The notes below the pieces were generated by a model. That model saw nothing but the letters and a program-made list of their open reading frames with translations. It had not been told where the DNA came from and ran no database searches. Of a stretch of 64,000 nucleotides of DNA, positions 21,694-31,576 are shown one piece after another (within the stretch, counting starts at the first letter, position 1; each line of letters begins with the position of its first letter). Origin of the DNA: Entoloma clypeatum. Lineage: Eukaryota; Basidiomycota; Agaricomycetes; Agaricales; Entolomataceae. Position numbers and translations under genes: made by a program. The stretch lies in contig OY751490.1 of the NCBI GenBank assembly GCA_963565915.1, positions 4,154,001-4,218,000 on the forward strand, read 5' to 3'.

Positions 21694-21819
21694 TCATTTA
21701 TTACAACACCTTACTGGGGGGGGGCATGGGACAGAAGGTTTAGGGCAGGGTCCTGGCGATGCAAAGGCGGTGGCAATGCATAGAGAAGCGGAAACGATCA
21801 GAGCACAGGAGAAGCGCAT
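21694..21819 (-). CDS. SSP-A: small secreted cysteine-rich peptide (41 aa)
   Basis: A 41-codon ORF, too short for usual cut-offs. Residues 1-20 form a signal peptide (MRFSCALIVSASLCIATAFA) with a plausible cleavage before SPGPC. The mature part is about 21 residues, proline-rich, with cysteines at 25, 32, 38 and 39, ending CCNK. Upstream on the minus strand are a TATAAAAA box (21901-21908) and a leader matching those of SSP-B to D (CTTCAAGTTTCTGCAC, then an AACAAGCACTCTC motif before the ATG). Just after the stop is a 58-bp intron (21626-21683), also shared. The family looks real because promoter, leader, signal and 3' intron are all conserved while the mature part is not. Function is unknown; candidates are effector-like or defence peptides. 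Confidence 0.7.
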   Translation of the reverse strand: MRFSCALIVSASLCIATAFASPGPCPKPSVPCPPPVRCCNK

Positions 21820-21900
21820 AGTGAGAGTGCTTGTTGTTTGGAGGCGATGTGCAGAAACTTGAAGACCTGTTTTTGGAGATGATGGAGGCTCTCAGCATCC

Positions 21901-21908
21901 TTTTTATA
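21901..21908 (-). promoter_or_regulatory. TATA box of SSP-A
   Basis: TATAAAAA on the minus strand, 82 bp upstream of the ATG, at the same relative place as in SSP-B, C and D. Confidence 0.7.
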
Positions 21909-22289
21909 CCCCAATGACAATACCGGGGTCGATGGATGGCGGCGATCAATGGGTACGAGACAAGTCCGATTCGGAATGCATCGCTGACTGCCGCGAGAGT
22001 GTGTTACTTACATCTTACGAGAAAATCGTTCAATGTGGCCACTTCCTTGATTCTCGGCATGCCGCGTGAGTCCATAGAGTCGTTCAATAAGTTTCAGAGG
22101 CCACTTACTTCGATTCTCGACATGCCGCGTGAGTCCATTATTCGTGGGGCCCGAAGAGTCAGTACATGCTTGTAATCCAGGTTTTTTTTTTCGACGAGCG
22201 GTACGAGAGGATGGTAGCCCAATTGTGAGTATGTCGTCTTCTCTCATTCCCCCTCTTTGGTGCTTTCTCTCTTGGGTCCCAGCTTATGC

Positions 22290-22294
22290 ATTAC
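22290..22294. repeat. Copia target-site duplication (left), ATTAC
   Basis: ATTAC precedes the 5' LTR and recurs at 28072-28076 after the 3' LTR. Confidence 0.9.
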
Positions 22295-22599
22295 TGTTGA
22301 AACTTTTCCCATCACGTAGATTAGATTAGATTACATCACGTGACCTTTACATATCTTCATTACATACTTGTTTGGTTGGTACAAACAGTAGTACGGTATA
22401 TAAGACCAGGAAACTGTCAATATCAACAAGTTGTCTCTTGACTCTTAACCAGCTCCATCGCTCTCACCAGCCTCAACCGCTCTTACTAGCCTTACCCCCT
22501 CCAAACCATGTAAGTGACCATAGCGGTATCGTAGAGTACTTCCACTGTAGCTATGTTGCTCAGTACACCTGTGGCTAGCGCCCAGGTGGAACTTCAACA
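22295..22599 (+). repeat. Copia 5' LTR (305 bp)
   Basis: Starts TGTTGAA and ends TTCAACA (7-bp inverted termini). It carries a GTATATAAG TATA box and a threefold GATTA repeat. The sequence matches the 3' LTR base for base by eye. Confidence 0.95.
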
Positions 22600-22611
22600 G
22601 GTTATGGGCCC
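22600..22611 (+). other. Copia primer-binding site, internal initiator-tRNA(Met) type
   Basis: GGTTATGGGCCC directly follows the LTR. It is complementary to GGGCCCATAACC of the anticodon arm of eukaryotic initiator tRNA-Met. Priming from a cut half-tRNA at this site is known for Drosophila copia and yeast Ty5. Confidence 0.75.
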
Positions 22612-22960
22612 CGGATAGCAGAGGGACCTGGGAAACGCTGGCAACAGCGAGTACCTGCCCACTCTACCCTGGTTGGCAAAGAACCGATCGAAAGATCTAG
22701 GTTCTGAGTCATACTTCTTCACATATGAACCTGGGAACGTCATTACGACAAGTACCTGTCATGAGACATCCCTAAGGGGATTGACCTAGTACACTCCATG
22801 TGGAAACGTTGATCACACCTTATACGTTTCTGACATATAAAGGGTTTTCCCATGACTGCTATTCCTGAAGGGAATATGTCATAAGGAATCATTCAATTGT
22901 TTTCTCGAATCATATTCATAACACATCACTGATTGAGAACCCTTTTTAGATTCATTCACA

Positions 22961-25900
22961 ATGTCTACCTCTCGTTCTGCCCTCGACACAATCACTGCCT
23001 TTGACGGCATCGACTACCGGAGCTGGGCCGAGAAAATGAAGTCCTACCTCCTCCATCAAGGAGTCTGGCGCCTTGTTTCTGGCGACATCCCCCGCCCTGT
23101 CATCGCCGACTTCACCACCACAGTCTCCACCCCTGGCGCCACTGCTACTGCTCCCCCTGTGCTGGCTACCACGGTCGACCAGCCCGGCTTCCGCAAGGAA
23201 GAAAAAGCCTGGATCAGGGACGACGACGTAGCCCTTGGGGCGATACGCCTGAAGGTCTCCGAGGCGATCAGACGCCACATCAAGGACGCCACTTCCTCAA
23301 AAGACGCCTGGAAATCATTAAAAGATGCCTACTCCAAGGTATCCCCAGCCGTCATCTTTGGCGACTTCAAAGCCGCCGCCACCTACAAGCTCTCTGGACG
23401 CGACCCCGTCCCTGAAATTGAACGCTTGGGGTCTCTTTTTGCTCGGCTCGCCGATTCGAACTTTGACGTCCCCGATCTGATGCAGGCAATGATCCTGGCA
23501 AATGCGATTCCCGACGCCTGGTCGTCACTCTCCACCGCCCTCTTTCAGGTCTATGACGCCGACGACTTCACATACAAAGCCGTCGTGGAAAGCATCATAT
23601 CAGAGTACCGGCGCAAGTATTCGATTGGGTCCACTCGTACGTCCAACGAGCAGGCCCGGAAAATCTCTGGGACAAAGCGCAAGGGGCAGGACCCCAAATG
23701 GGAAAAGCAGCAAAAGCCGAGTACCTCGCAGAACGACGCTGACGAGCAGCCTAACTCGACTGACCATAGTACCGCTTCTGAAAAGAAGAAGGGAAAAGGA
23801 CGCTGGCGCAATCAGAAGAAAAACGCCAACACTGCGGACAACGCGTCCGACCATGTGGAAGAAACGGTTGAGTTCGTTGCTCCCGCCATTCACTTCCCTC
23901 CTCTTCCGACACCGTCCTTCACCACCGTCACTGGTCGCGGGAAAACGACAAGTACCGCACAGCCCGATTCCGCAAAGATGCAGTCGCTCCTGCAACGAAT
24001 GAACCCCCCTCCGTCACAGTACACCGGGCTTCCTTCTGGAAAACCATCCGTGTGGAAAAAGAACGACCATGTCCGCAAACTCGCGCGCGGCATTGGTGCT
24101 CGCCCCTCAGGATCGAATCTTCGTATCCTAGACACCATCATCCCTGAAATCGACGAAAGGCCGGCTAAACAGCGTCGCGTAGCCCCGTCGATAGAAGAAT
24201 CGCTAGGGATGATGGACATAGACCATCAAAGCGAGCGAATGGGGCCGGAACAGTTCGAGGATGGGCTGATCGAACTTGACGGTTCGTCACATCTTTCTCT
24301 CAAACTTGACCAAATGGGAAATGCTAATAATCACGCACAGACGTTTGAATATATATTAGCCAGTACCAATGCAGATAGTATAGATCTCTTTAGCGATGAT
24401 CTGTACAAAAAATATACCAAACATTTTGCGTCCTGCACACACTGCAAAGAGAAAGAACGCGCTCAGTGGATCTTAGATTCCGGCGCATCGTTACACTTTA
24501 CCCATGAGTTCAAAGACTTCGCGTATTACAGGCCTCTCAAGGCTAAGCGATTTGTCCAAACAGCTGCAAAGGGAAAGAAACTGGAAATTCTCGGAGTTGG
24601 GGCCGTTCCAGTACGGCATACCCTGAATGGGGAAACTAAAACTCATCTCCTACGACCGGTATTTTATATTCCGGATATGGACACACGTCTATTGTCCCTA
24701 GGCGTCTTCCTTAACCATGGTTACAAAGTTGATGGAATGCGCGGAGAAATTAATATCTCTAAAGGGCTGAACAAAATACAGTTTTCGCCTCATTTCATCG
24801 GACAAACCATTTACTGGTTAGACACTGAAATACGCTATGACCAAATCCACGCGATCTCTAGCGAAATCACTGTTGAAACCTGGCATAAACGTCTTGGCCA
24901 CCCAAATGACCAGGCGCTTAATAAAATTCCCACTAGTACCAAAGGAGTACCCAGGACGTTAGTACGTGAGAGATCACAGGAAAACTGCACGGGGTGTCTA
25001 AAAGGGAAAATGCCGAATCAATCTTATCCTAACTCGACGACAAGGGCTGTCAAACCCTTTGATTTGATCCATTCGGATTTGAAGCAGATATCCACGGCAT
25101 CGTACCATAAGTACAAATATTTCCTTACCTTTTTGGACGATTTTTCATCCCATGTCTGGGTCGTCTTGCTTAGGAAGAAGTCAGGCGCCATCACGGCGCT
25201 GAAACAATTCCTTGCGATGATCCAGAATCAATTTGCTGCTACCCCTAAAAAGTGGCGGGTTGATGGAGGTGGAGAATTTGACGAATACAAGGATGTACTT
25301 GCCGATCATGGAATTCTGATCGATGTCACGCTCCCATATCAGCACCAGCAGAATGGTAGAGCAGAAAGGATCAATCGAACACTATGGGAAAAATCTCAGG
25401 CATTGCGCTTCGATGCATGCTTACCGCCCATGTGGTGGGAATTCTGTTTGGAACACACAGCATTTCTCTACAACAGAACCCCCATGCAGCGTCTTGAATG
25501 GAAAACCCCTTACTTCAGGGTGACCAATGAGATCCCCGACATGTCTAGCGTCAGAGTCTTCGGATGCCAAGCATACGTATATATCCCAAAAGAAAAACGC
25601 AGAAACTCCCTGGAGTCAAGATCTCGATTGATGATTTATCTCGGATCAAAACCAGGGGTCAAAGGATACCGCTTCATGGATCCTGAGACCAACACGATTT
25701 TCATGGGTGGGAAAGCTATCTTTGATGAAAGCAAGTACCCTAGATGCCACATCGACCCTTTGCCAGAAAACCATCCAGAAATGGAAAACCCAGAGCCGGC
25801 TGATGAGTTTGAGGATCTCATCCCTGGCAGCAACGACGACGAAAATCACAACGAAACACCTCATGACCCACTTCCTATTGAACAGGATCAACCTGAATCA

Positions 25901-26062
25901 GACAACGAATTGCCTGCCAGTGAGCCTGATGACGAACCACGAGTACCCACTCCGGAACCCGAGCAAGTACCAGATCGACCGATCAGGGAACGACGAGTTC
26001 GGAAGATGCCAGGAAGCATTTATATGGGGAAGACACTCCAGCGTCTGATCTTGAAAAATTAG
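22961..26062 (+). CDS. Copia gag-protease-integrase polyprotein (1033 aa)
   Basis: The ATG at 22961 opens a gag of the UBN2 type (ITAFDGIDYRSWAEKMKSYL; residues 1-250) that lacks any CCHC zinc knuckle. Protease follows with WILDSGASLHFTHEFKDF (about residue 505). Integrase has the pre-domain TWHKRLGHPNDQAL with a downstream CTGC, then the DDE core: LIHSDLKQ, FLTFLDDFSS and QQNGRAERINRTLWEK (Glu). The C-terminal part is acidic and proline-rich and ends in a stop at 26060-26062. The RT frame lies in the -1 phase from about 26010 on, so the polyprotein is broken once between integrase and RT, by mutation or by frameshifting. Confidence 0.93.
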   Translation: MSTSRSALDTITAFDGIDYRSWAEKMKSYLLHQGVWRLVSGDIPRPVIADFTTTVSTPGATATAPPVLATTVDQPGFRKEEKAWIRDDDVALGAIRLKVSEAIRRHIKDATSSKDAWKSLKDAYSKVSPAVIFGDFKAAATYKLSGRDPVPEIERLGSLFARLADSNFDVPDLMQAMILANAIPDAWSSLSTALFQVYDADDFTYKAVVESIISEYRRKYSIGSTRTSNEQARKISGTKRKGQDPKWEKQQKPSTSQNDADEQPNSTDHSTASEKKKGKGRWRNQKKNANTADNASDHVEETVEFVAPAIHFPPLPTPSFTTVTGRGKTTSTAQPDSAKMQSLLQRMNPPPSQYTGLPSGKPSVWKKNDHVRKLARGIGARPSGSNLRILDTIIPEIDERPAKQRRVAPSIEESLGMMDIDHQSERMGPEQFEDGLIELDGSSHLSLKLDQMGNANNHAQTFEYILASTNADSIDLFSDDLYKKYTKHFASCTHCKEKERAQWILDSGASLHFTHEFKDFAYYRPLKAKRFVQTAAKGKKLEILGVGAVPVRHTLNGETKTHLLRPVFYIPDMDTRLLSLGVFLNHGYKVDGMRGEINISKGLNKIQFSPHFIGQTIYWLDTEIRYDQIHAISSEITVETWHKRLGHPNDQALNKIPTSTKGVPRTLVRERSQENCTGCLKGKMPNQSYPNSTTRAVKPFDLIHSDLKQISTASYHKYKYFLTFLDDFSSHVWVVLLRKKSGAITALKQFLAMIQNQFAATPKKWRVDGGGEFDEYKDVLADHGILIDVTLPYQHQQNGRAERINRTLWEKSQALRFDACLPPMWWEFCLEHTAFLYNRTPMQRLEWKTPYFRVTNEIPDMSSVRVFGCQAYVYIPKEKRRNSLESRSRLMIYLGSKPGVKGYRFMDPETNTIFMGGKAIFDESKYPRCHIDPLPENHPEMENPEPADEFEDLIPGSNDDENHNETPHDPLPIEQDQPESDNELPASEPDDEPRVPTPEPEQVPDRPIRERRVRKMPGSIYMGKTLQRLILKN

Positions 26063-26097
26063 ATCGAAGACGGAGACTGGGCGGTCAAACGGCATGG

Positions 26098-27690
26098 ATG
26101 AATGACCTCCTGATGGAGGCAATATCAGTCCAAGTTGGCATTGTCGACATGTCCCATAAAGACATATACCCTCTTCCAAATAAAGAAGACTGGTATGCGG
26201 CTGAACGTAAAGAGCTAGATATGCTCAAACGCCGCGGGGTGATCACGGAGCTAGTACCCCTGCCTGAAGGGAGGAAAGCTCTAAGGAACAAATGGGTTTA
26301 CAATGAAAAATCTGACGGGCGCCTGAAAGCACGCCTCGTCGCAAAAGGATTTTCACAAGTAGAAGGGATCGACTTTGATCAGATCTTCTCACCAGTCGTA
26401 AGATATGAAACCGTCCGGCTAATACTGGCATTGACAGCCCTTGAAGGGTGGTTCATGACTCTATTGGACGTCTCATCAGCCTTCCTCTATGGAACGCTCC
26501 GTGAAGTCATCTATATGCGACAGCCTGAGGGCTACGTAGTAAAAGGGAAAGAACACCTCGTGTACCAACTATTCAAAGCTCTATATGGACTTAAGCAGGC
26601 CGCATTAGCCTGGTGGAGGGAACTTGATTCCTCCATGAAAAAGCTCGGCTTTGTCCGGCTCCACTCCGATGCGGGAGTATTCATTCACAAAAGTACCAAC
26701 GGGGAAATTGTAATTGCCGTCATCTATGTCGACGACTCTGCTTTTCTCGGCACAAACCGGGAATATACGCTAGAAAAGAAAAAGGCCTTCATGACAACAT
26801 GGGAATGTAGGGACCTAGGTCACCTAGTGCCCGATGGGGAACCAAAGGAATTTCTCTCAATCCAAATAAGGCAACGTGGGAAGAGGATCTTCATTGATCA
26901 AGTACCTTACCTTGAGAAAATTCTGGCACGCATGGGGATGAGCGAATCTAATGCCACCCATACCCCACTCCCTACGGGCTACAAACCCATGGCGTCCGAA
27001 GATGAACCCAATGCGGAACTCCGATCTAAGTACCAATCCGTCATCGGATCACTCCTATATCTGATGATTGGAACGAGGCCTGACATCTGCTTTGCTGTAA
27101 TCAAAATGTCCCAATTTTCCGCAAATCCCACCAAACGCCATTTAGAGGTGGCTAGGGATATTTGCAGATATTTGAAGGCAACGAAAAATTACGCGATCAT
27201 GTACGATGGGGACTCAGGGAAAGGGATCTATGCATTCACAGACTCCGACTGGGCGTCAGATGAAAACACGAGAAGGTCTACCACCGGCTTCTTCATATCA
27301 CTGGCGTCTGGAGCGATAACATGGGTATCATCGGCGCAAAAGACCATCGCCCTCTCTTCTACAGAAGCAGAGTATATGGCGCTATCAGATTGCAGTCGCG
27401 CAGCAACATGGCTGAGAAGCATGCTTGCTGAACTTGGAATGCAGATCGGATCAGTACCGATCTACGGAGATAACAACGGCTCCGTCTTTATCGCATCCAA
27501 CCCTGTAACTGAGAAGCGATCCAAGCACATTGACGTGCGATTCCACTTCGTCAGAGAAAAAGTCTCCGAAGGAATTATTACGGTCGAATTCATCGAAGGA
27601 GTGAATAACCCTGCAGACCTTTTGACTAAGAATCTGGGGAAAATCCTTTTTTCCAAGTTTATCCCGTACTTCGGACTGATAAAAAACTAG
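26098..27690 (+). CDS. Copia reverse transcriptase and RNase H (530 aa)
   Basis: The frame is open from before 26010; the listed start is only its first ATG. RT (residues 30-270) includes ALRNKWVYNEKSDGRLKARL, LDVSSAFLYGTL and the catalytic VIYVDDSAFLG. RNase H (residues 370-520) includes YAFTDSDWASDENTRRSTTG, TIALSSTEAEYMALSD and HIDVRFHFVREKV. The protein copies element RNA into DNA. No stop or further frame change was seen up to the end at 27690. Confidence 0.93.
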   Translation: MNDLLMEAISVQVGIVDMSHKDIYPLPNKEDWYAAERKELDMLKRRGVITELVPLPEGRKALRNKWVYNEKSDGRLKARLVAKGFSQVEGIDFDQIFSPVVRYETVRLILALTALEGWFMTLLDVSSAFLYGTLREVIYMRQPEGYVVKGKEHLVYQLFKALYGLKQAALAWWRELDSSMKKLGFVRLHSDAGVFIHKSTNGEIVIAVIYVDDSAFLGTNREYTLEKKKAFMTTWECRDLGHLVPDGEPKEFLSIQIRQRGKRIFIDQVPYLEKILARMGMSESNATHTPLPTGYKPMASEDEPNAELRSKYQSVIGSLLYLMIGTRPDICFAVIKMSQFSANPTKRHLEVARDICRYLKATKNYAIMYDGDSGKGIYAFTDSDWASDENTRRSTTGFFISLASGAITWVSSAQKTIALSSTEAEYMALSDCSRAATWLRSMLAELGMQIGSVPIYGDNNGSVFIASNPVTEKRSKHIDVRFHFVREKVSEGIITVEFIEGVNNPADLLTKNLGKILFSKFIPYFGLIKN

Positions 27691-27759
27691 GCGAAACAAA
27701 AGTACCTATATATATATGTGGGAAAAAGTAAGATGTATTTAGAAGTATGTACTAAATAT

Positions 27760-27766
27760 GGGGGGG
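27760..27766 (+). other. Copia polypurine tract
   Basis: GGGGGGG directly before the 3' LTR. Confidence 0.65.
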
Positions 27767-28071
27767 TGTTGAAACTTTTCCCATCACGTAGATTAGATTA
27801 GATTACATCACGTGACCTTTACATATCTTCATTACATACTTGTTTGGTTGGTACAAACAGTAGTACGGTATATAAGACCAGGAAACTGTCAATATCAACA
27901 AGTTGTCTCTTGACTCTTAACCAGCTCCATCGCTCTCACCAGCCTCAACCGCTCTTACTAGCCTTACCCCCTCCAAACCATGTAAGTGACCATAGCGGTA
28001 TCGTAGAGTACTTCCACTGTAGCTATGTTGCTCAGTACACCTGTGGCTAGCGCCCAGGTGGAACTTCAACA
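27767..28071 (+). repeat. Copia 3' LTR (305 bp)
   Basis: Same length and, by eye, same sequence as 22295-22599; followed by the ATTAC duplication. Confidence 0.95.
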
Positions 28072-28076
28072 ATTAC
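28072..28076. repeat. Copia target-site duplication (right), ATTAC
   Basis: Matches 22290-22294. Confidence 0.9.
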
Positions 28077-28788
28077 CACTACGCAGATCTTCCTCGCTCT
28101 AGATTACGACCCGACATCTGCAAGTCCTCCAATGTTTCGAAAAATCTAGCCATATTATCTCTCAGCCCTGTAGAGACAAAGCCTGGGGCAGCCGCGGCCA
28201 GCGAAAATAGAAATCGGGACCATTGCCATTTCAGACAGGTATCCCATTCTCCTCGTTACGGTGCTCACTTCCATGGTATCGTCGAGACGCGACGGTTATT
28301 CTGGTGACAGCAAATTTCAGGCTGCCGGTGCCCTCAGCTGGAGCAGTTCAAGCGCAGGTGCGCCATTCTTGTCGTTTGACGCACACGGTTCCGATCCCTT
28401 TTCAGGAATGCCCTTCTGCAAGGTTCTCCCCTCCTGTATCCGGAGGGGTTGTATGTATGGGCATTTGCTACGGGTTGAGGGAAGAACCCGCCAAAACATG
28501 TCCTTTGTCACTCGGTTATATTCCTCTAGTCGGATGGAACGACTGAGCTCCGAGTCGTATGATTGTGAAGGTGTTGAATCATGGTCACCAACCGTTGCTC
28601 CGTTGTGCTAAGAGAAATATGGGACACAGCTCTGAATCTTCATCATCAAACGTCACGTTTCCCTCGGCCCGCCGCATCTCACCGCCGACTTTAAGTGTAG
28701 ACTTAGGGAGACGAGTAAGCGCCTGCTGCCTTCTTCGTCAGTGAGTTTGTTACGGAAAAATGAACTCCTTGCGCTCCCATGCTTCATT

Positions 28789-28875
28789 TCCCCCCAGTCG
28801 ATTCGAACGCCTGGCCCCGTGCCTCCGTATGTTCGGACGGGTCTATCGATTTGGCTCCCGTTGAGCTAAGGGGGA
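28789..28875 (-). tRNA. tRNA-like sequence, probably a pseudogene or tRNA-derived repeat
   Basis: On the minus strand, 87 nt show a 7-bp acceptor stem (TCCCCCT with GGGGGGA), an A-box TTAGCTCAACGGG and D arm, and a T arm AGGCG-TTCGAAT-CGACT with one mismatch. I cannot fold a normal anticodon arm between them, so no identity can be given. Confidence 0.25.
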
Positions 28876-29006
28876 CCTGAATGCTATGAATGGCCTGAGT
28901 GTATAAGTATCACTTATGCAGTGTATATCATACTTCAAGCGTAAAATTCACCAGTATTTCGCCTGTATTCAAGTTCGTGGAAGAAAGGGAAGGGAAGCAT
29001 CCGGTT

Positions 29007-29160
29007 CGACGTGCGATTTCCACGCGTCGTCCAACAAGGAGAGGCGAGAAACGGCGGGTATTTCAGCGTCACGATCTGTGACGATCTCTACAGTGTCGCC
29101 ACTGTCTGCCTCGACGTGCGATTTCCACACGTCGTAGAGCAGGGAGAGGCAAGGAAGGCG
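29007..29160 (+). repeat. Direct repeat pair, about 49 bp each, 105 bp apart
   Basis: Copies at 29007-29055 and 29112-29160 share CGACGTGCGATTTCCAC and a GGAGAGGC(A/G)AG tail with a few differences. Confidence 0.8.
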
Positions 29161-29757
29161 TCGGATGACTATTCAAACTGTTCAAATAGCGGTCACGACC
29201 TGTATTGAGAAAATCGTCGCACAGGATTTACCAGACGCATATTTGGATCCATGAAACCGCGCTCGAAGACGACAGAGAAGATGAAAGTCTCATTTTATGT
29301 AAAGATCGGACGATAACTTCGCCGAATGCCTGGATGTGTGCGCAGTTTTCAGCCAACAATAAGCTCAAATTCGGGATGTAGCTTCTGTACCTTGAAGAAT
29401 CCCAGCACAGCGCTGACGGAAATGATGGCAACTTGAACAAGTCTTCAAGAGCTTCCAACCTTGGCGTGATATCGCCCTTAAATCTAGAATCCACGCAGTC
29501 AATGTGGACTCCCAAATACAGGCATAATGATAACACAACCTGTCGATAACCCTGCTGGGGAGTCCCCACGTTGCTCGTGGCAACAAACATCCTGTATCGA
29601 GGTTTGCGCGCCATCGTTTATATCAGCGCTTCACGTTAACGCGATTGTGGTGCTGAGCGAAAGCATAAACGGCGGACATCCCTGTTGCCCCGTAGATGGA
29701 CATAGTGGTCTGTACAGAGTTTGGACGTATCGTGATGATCGTCAGCACTCGTAGTTT

Positions 29758-30622
29758 TCCTTCCCAGGCTCCTCCCTCAACCACCCCGGCCGACGGCGAA
29801 CACCTGTTCATCATGGTGTACGACGTGTACGAGGCGCTCAAGGACCCCGTCGTCAGATTCGTGTACAACAAGGTCGGCCAGGACGTCCTGCAAGGTCCGC
29901 GATGTGCACCACCATACGCGATTACATCTATCAAGGCTCCCTCCATTACTCTGGGTACCATCGCGTCATCTGGAGGCATATCCTCCACTCCGTCTTTGTC
30001 GCAGACCTCAGCACCATCCCCGCTTCCTTCCCTCCAGGCTTAGCAACGACATACGCGACCCATTCCCTGCTGCACACTCTCCCCCACCGCATCATTCACC
30101 AGTACATTCTCTCCCTCCAGCAGCTCTTTGTCTTCCTCTCCGTCCGAATCAGACAAGCCCGCTCCGTCGCACTCTCCCGTGTCGTGCCGGCCCTCATTGC
30201 CCTGTCCATCCCTCCACCACCTTCAGAAGCTTACAACCAGGAGCTTCTGAGGAACATCGCAAACCTCACCGTATAGCCGACATAGAGACCTCCATCGTTG
30301 TGCATACGCTCATATAGGTTCCTCTTCTTCGGCCTTTCCAATGCCACATCCACTGCCTCGCGAAGGTATATCGAGTCTCGCCCGCCCACGGCCTTTCCGA
30401 CTCCCTCAGATCTCGCCAGTATCCTTTCTCCCATCTCTACCTCGTCATCACCACCCCAAGGTTCCCAAGACCACGAGATGAAATCCCACATCATCGAAAC
30501 CAACATCGAAAAAGAGGACGGGCTTCTCCGCTCCGCGTGGAAGGCTGCATCGCGCAAAGGCTCTGTGGTCGTCGTCGACTCGTCTTCATTGCAAAATGGC
30601 AGGCCGGAAATTGGGAGGTAGA
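29758..30622 (+). pseudogene. J-domain-like protein pseudogene, copy 1
   Basis: In successive frames: VYDVYEALKDPVVRFVYNKV, which fits helices III-IV of a DnaJ domain, then CTTIRDYIYQGSLHYSGYH and a hydrophobic tail (WRHILHSVFVADLS, LQQLFVFLSVRIRQARS). The HPD-bearing first part is missing, and there are frame changes near 29900 and stops near 30275 and 30317. The intact relative would be a membrane-anchored J protein; that is an inference from helix pattern and hydrophobic segments. Copy 2 begins at the same place, so the 5' loss predates the duplication. Confidence 0.55.
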
Positions 30623-31484
30623 TGTGAGCTTTGTATGGCTGCTCTCTGTGAAGATGGTGAGTGTGATAGTGGTCAGTTCGAGGCTTCCATGGACGGACTC
30701 TGAAATTATACAGGCTGTTGTGTACCAATAGGAGACACGTTTGCTTGGGAGTTTTCTTCAGGAGGGATACACTTTCTCTCAGAACAGTCTCACCGAACTT
30801 GACATGGCTGCGACTCTCTCAAATCAATGGACTCAGAGTTCAAGAAACGTGGACTTTCAAATTCATTCTTCAATCTCTGGCTATTTTCGCCCGTTAGCTT
30901 CGGCATCGTTACTGTGCAGGGGCAAGCCAGCAAATTCATCGCCTCGCTGGGCGATCTAGAGCCTGGACAGGCACGAAGGCCAATCATAACAATTTCATCG
31001 CCGAAAAGGCTCCTGGGTTTTGATCACGACATTTTGGAAACTTACCCATTCCAAGGGAGCTTGTTGTTCGTGTTGTGATCGCCGTCATTCGAGATCGCGC
31101 AATTGGGACGCAGGATTCAAATCACTTGCAGGATCATCGATCCATCGCATGAGATCAATGTTTTGACAGATACCAGCGTTTTGACAGTTACGACACGCAC
31201 CGCAGATAATGACGGCGGCCATCAAAGTCCATCACGTTGGGTTTCACTGCACAATGACACACATATTCTTCGTACTCGATGCCCACTTGTGCCCCGTGGA
31301 TAACGGGCTCACGCCAAGTCCTGTCAGGAACTTCAGGTAGCACCGTGCCAACGAAAATCAAAGAAGCTGAGACTTGAGAGACTTTCATGAGAATGTCAAG
31401 TTCTCTCTGGTCATCAAACGTACCATTCCGACTGACCCTCAAGTTCTCTCTAGTCGCCCTCCATTGACCGGTATCGCCATTAGA

Positions 31485-31491
31485 TATAAAA
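31485..31491 (+). promoter_or_regulatory. TATA box of SSP-B
   Basis: TATAAAA, 92 bp before the ATG, in a context (CATTAGATATAAA) shared with SSP-C and D. Confidence 0.7.
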
Positions 31492-31576
31492 GGAATGCTG
31501 TCGAAGGCATTCATCATCTGCAGAGACAATTCTTCAAGTTTCTTCACCTTGCCTCCAATCAACAAACACTCTCCCT

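Larger units (their letters stand above)
22295..28071 (+). mobile_element. Full-length young Ty1/Copia retrotransposon (5777 bp)
   Basis: It has two 305-bp LTRs that I read as identical, a 5-bp ATTAC target duplication, a primer-binding site, a gag-protease-integrase ORF (22961-26062), an RT-RNase H ORF (26098-27690) and a G-rich tract before the 3' LTR. Identical LTRs and an exact target duplication point to very recent insertion. It lies between SSP-A and the SSP-B/C/D array. Confidence 0.95.
28077..29220. other. Non-coding stretch with tRNA-like relics
   Basis: No gene is supported. It holds a tRNA-like sequence (28789-28875, minus), a second weaker A-box-like site near 28595-28615 (minus), and two copies of a direct repeat at 29007 and 29112. 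Confidence 0.5.

Noticed and set aside
26050..26062. Programmed -1 frameshift site at GAAAAAT before the Copia ORF1 stop
   Set aside because: It is not a standard X-XXY-YYZ heptamer, and the RT frame looks coding further upstream, so the phase change probably lies before it.
29228..29614. 128-residue minus-strand ORF
   Set aside because: No recognisable domain. The partial match to 32788-32991 is explained by the DNA duplication rather than by coding conservation.
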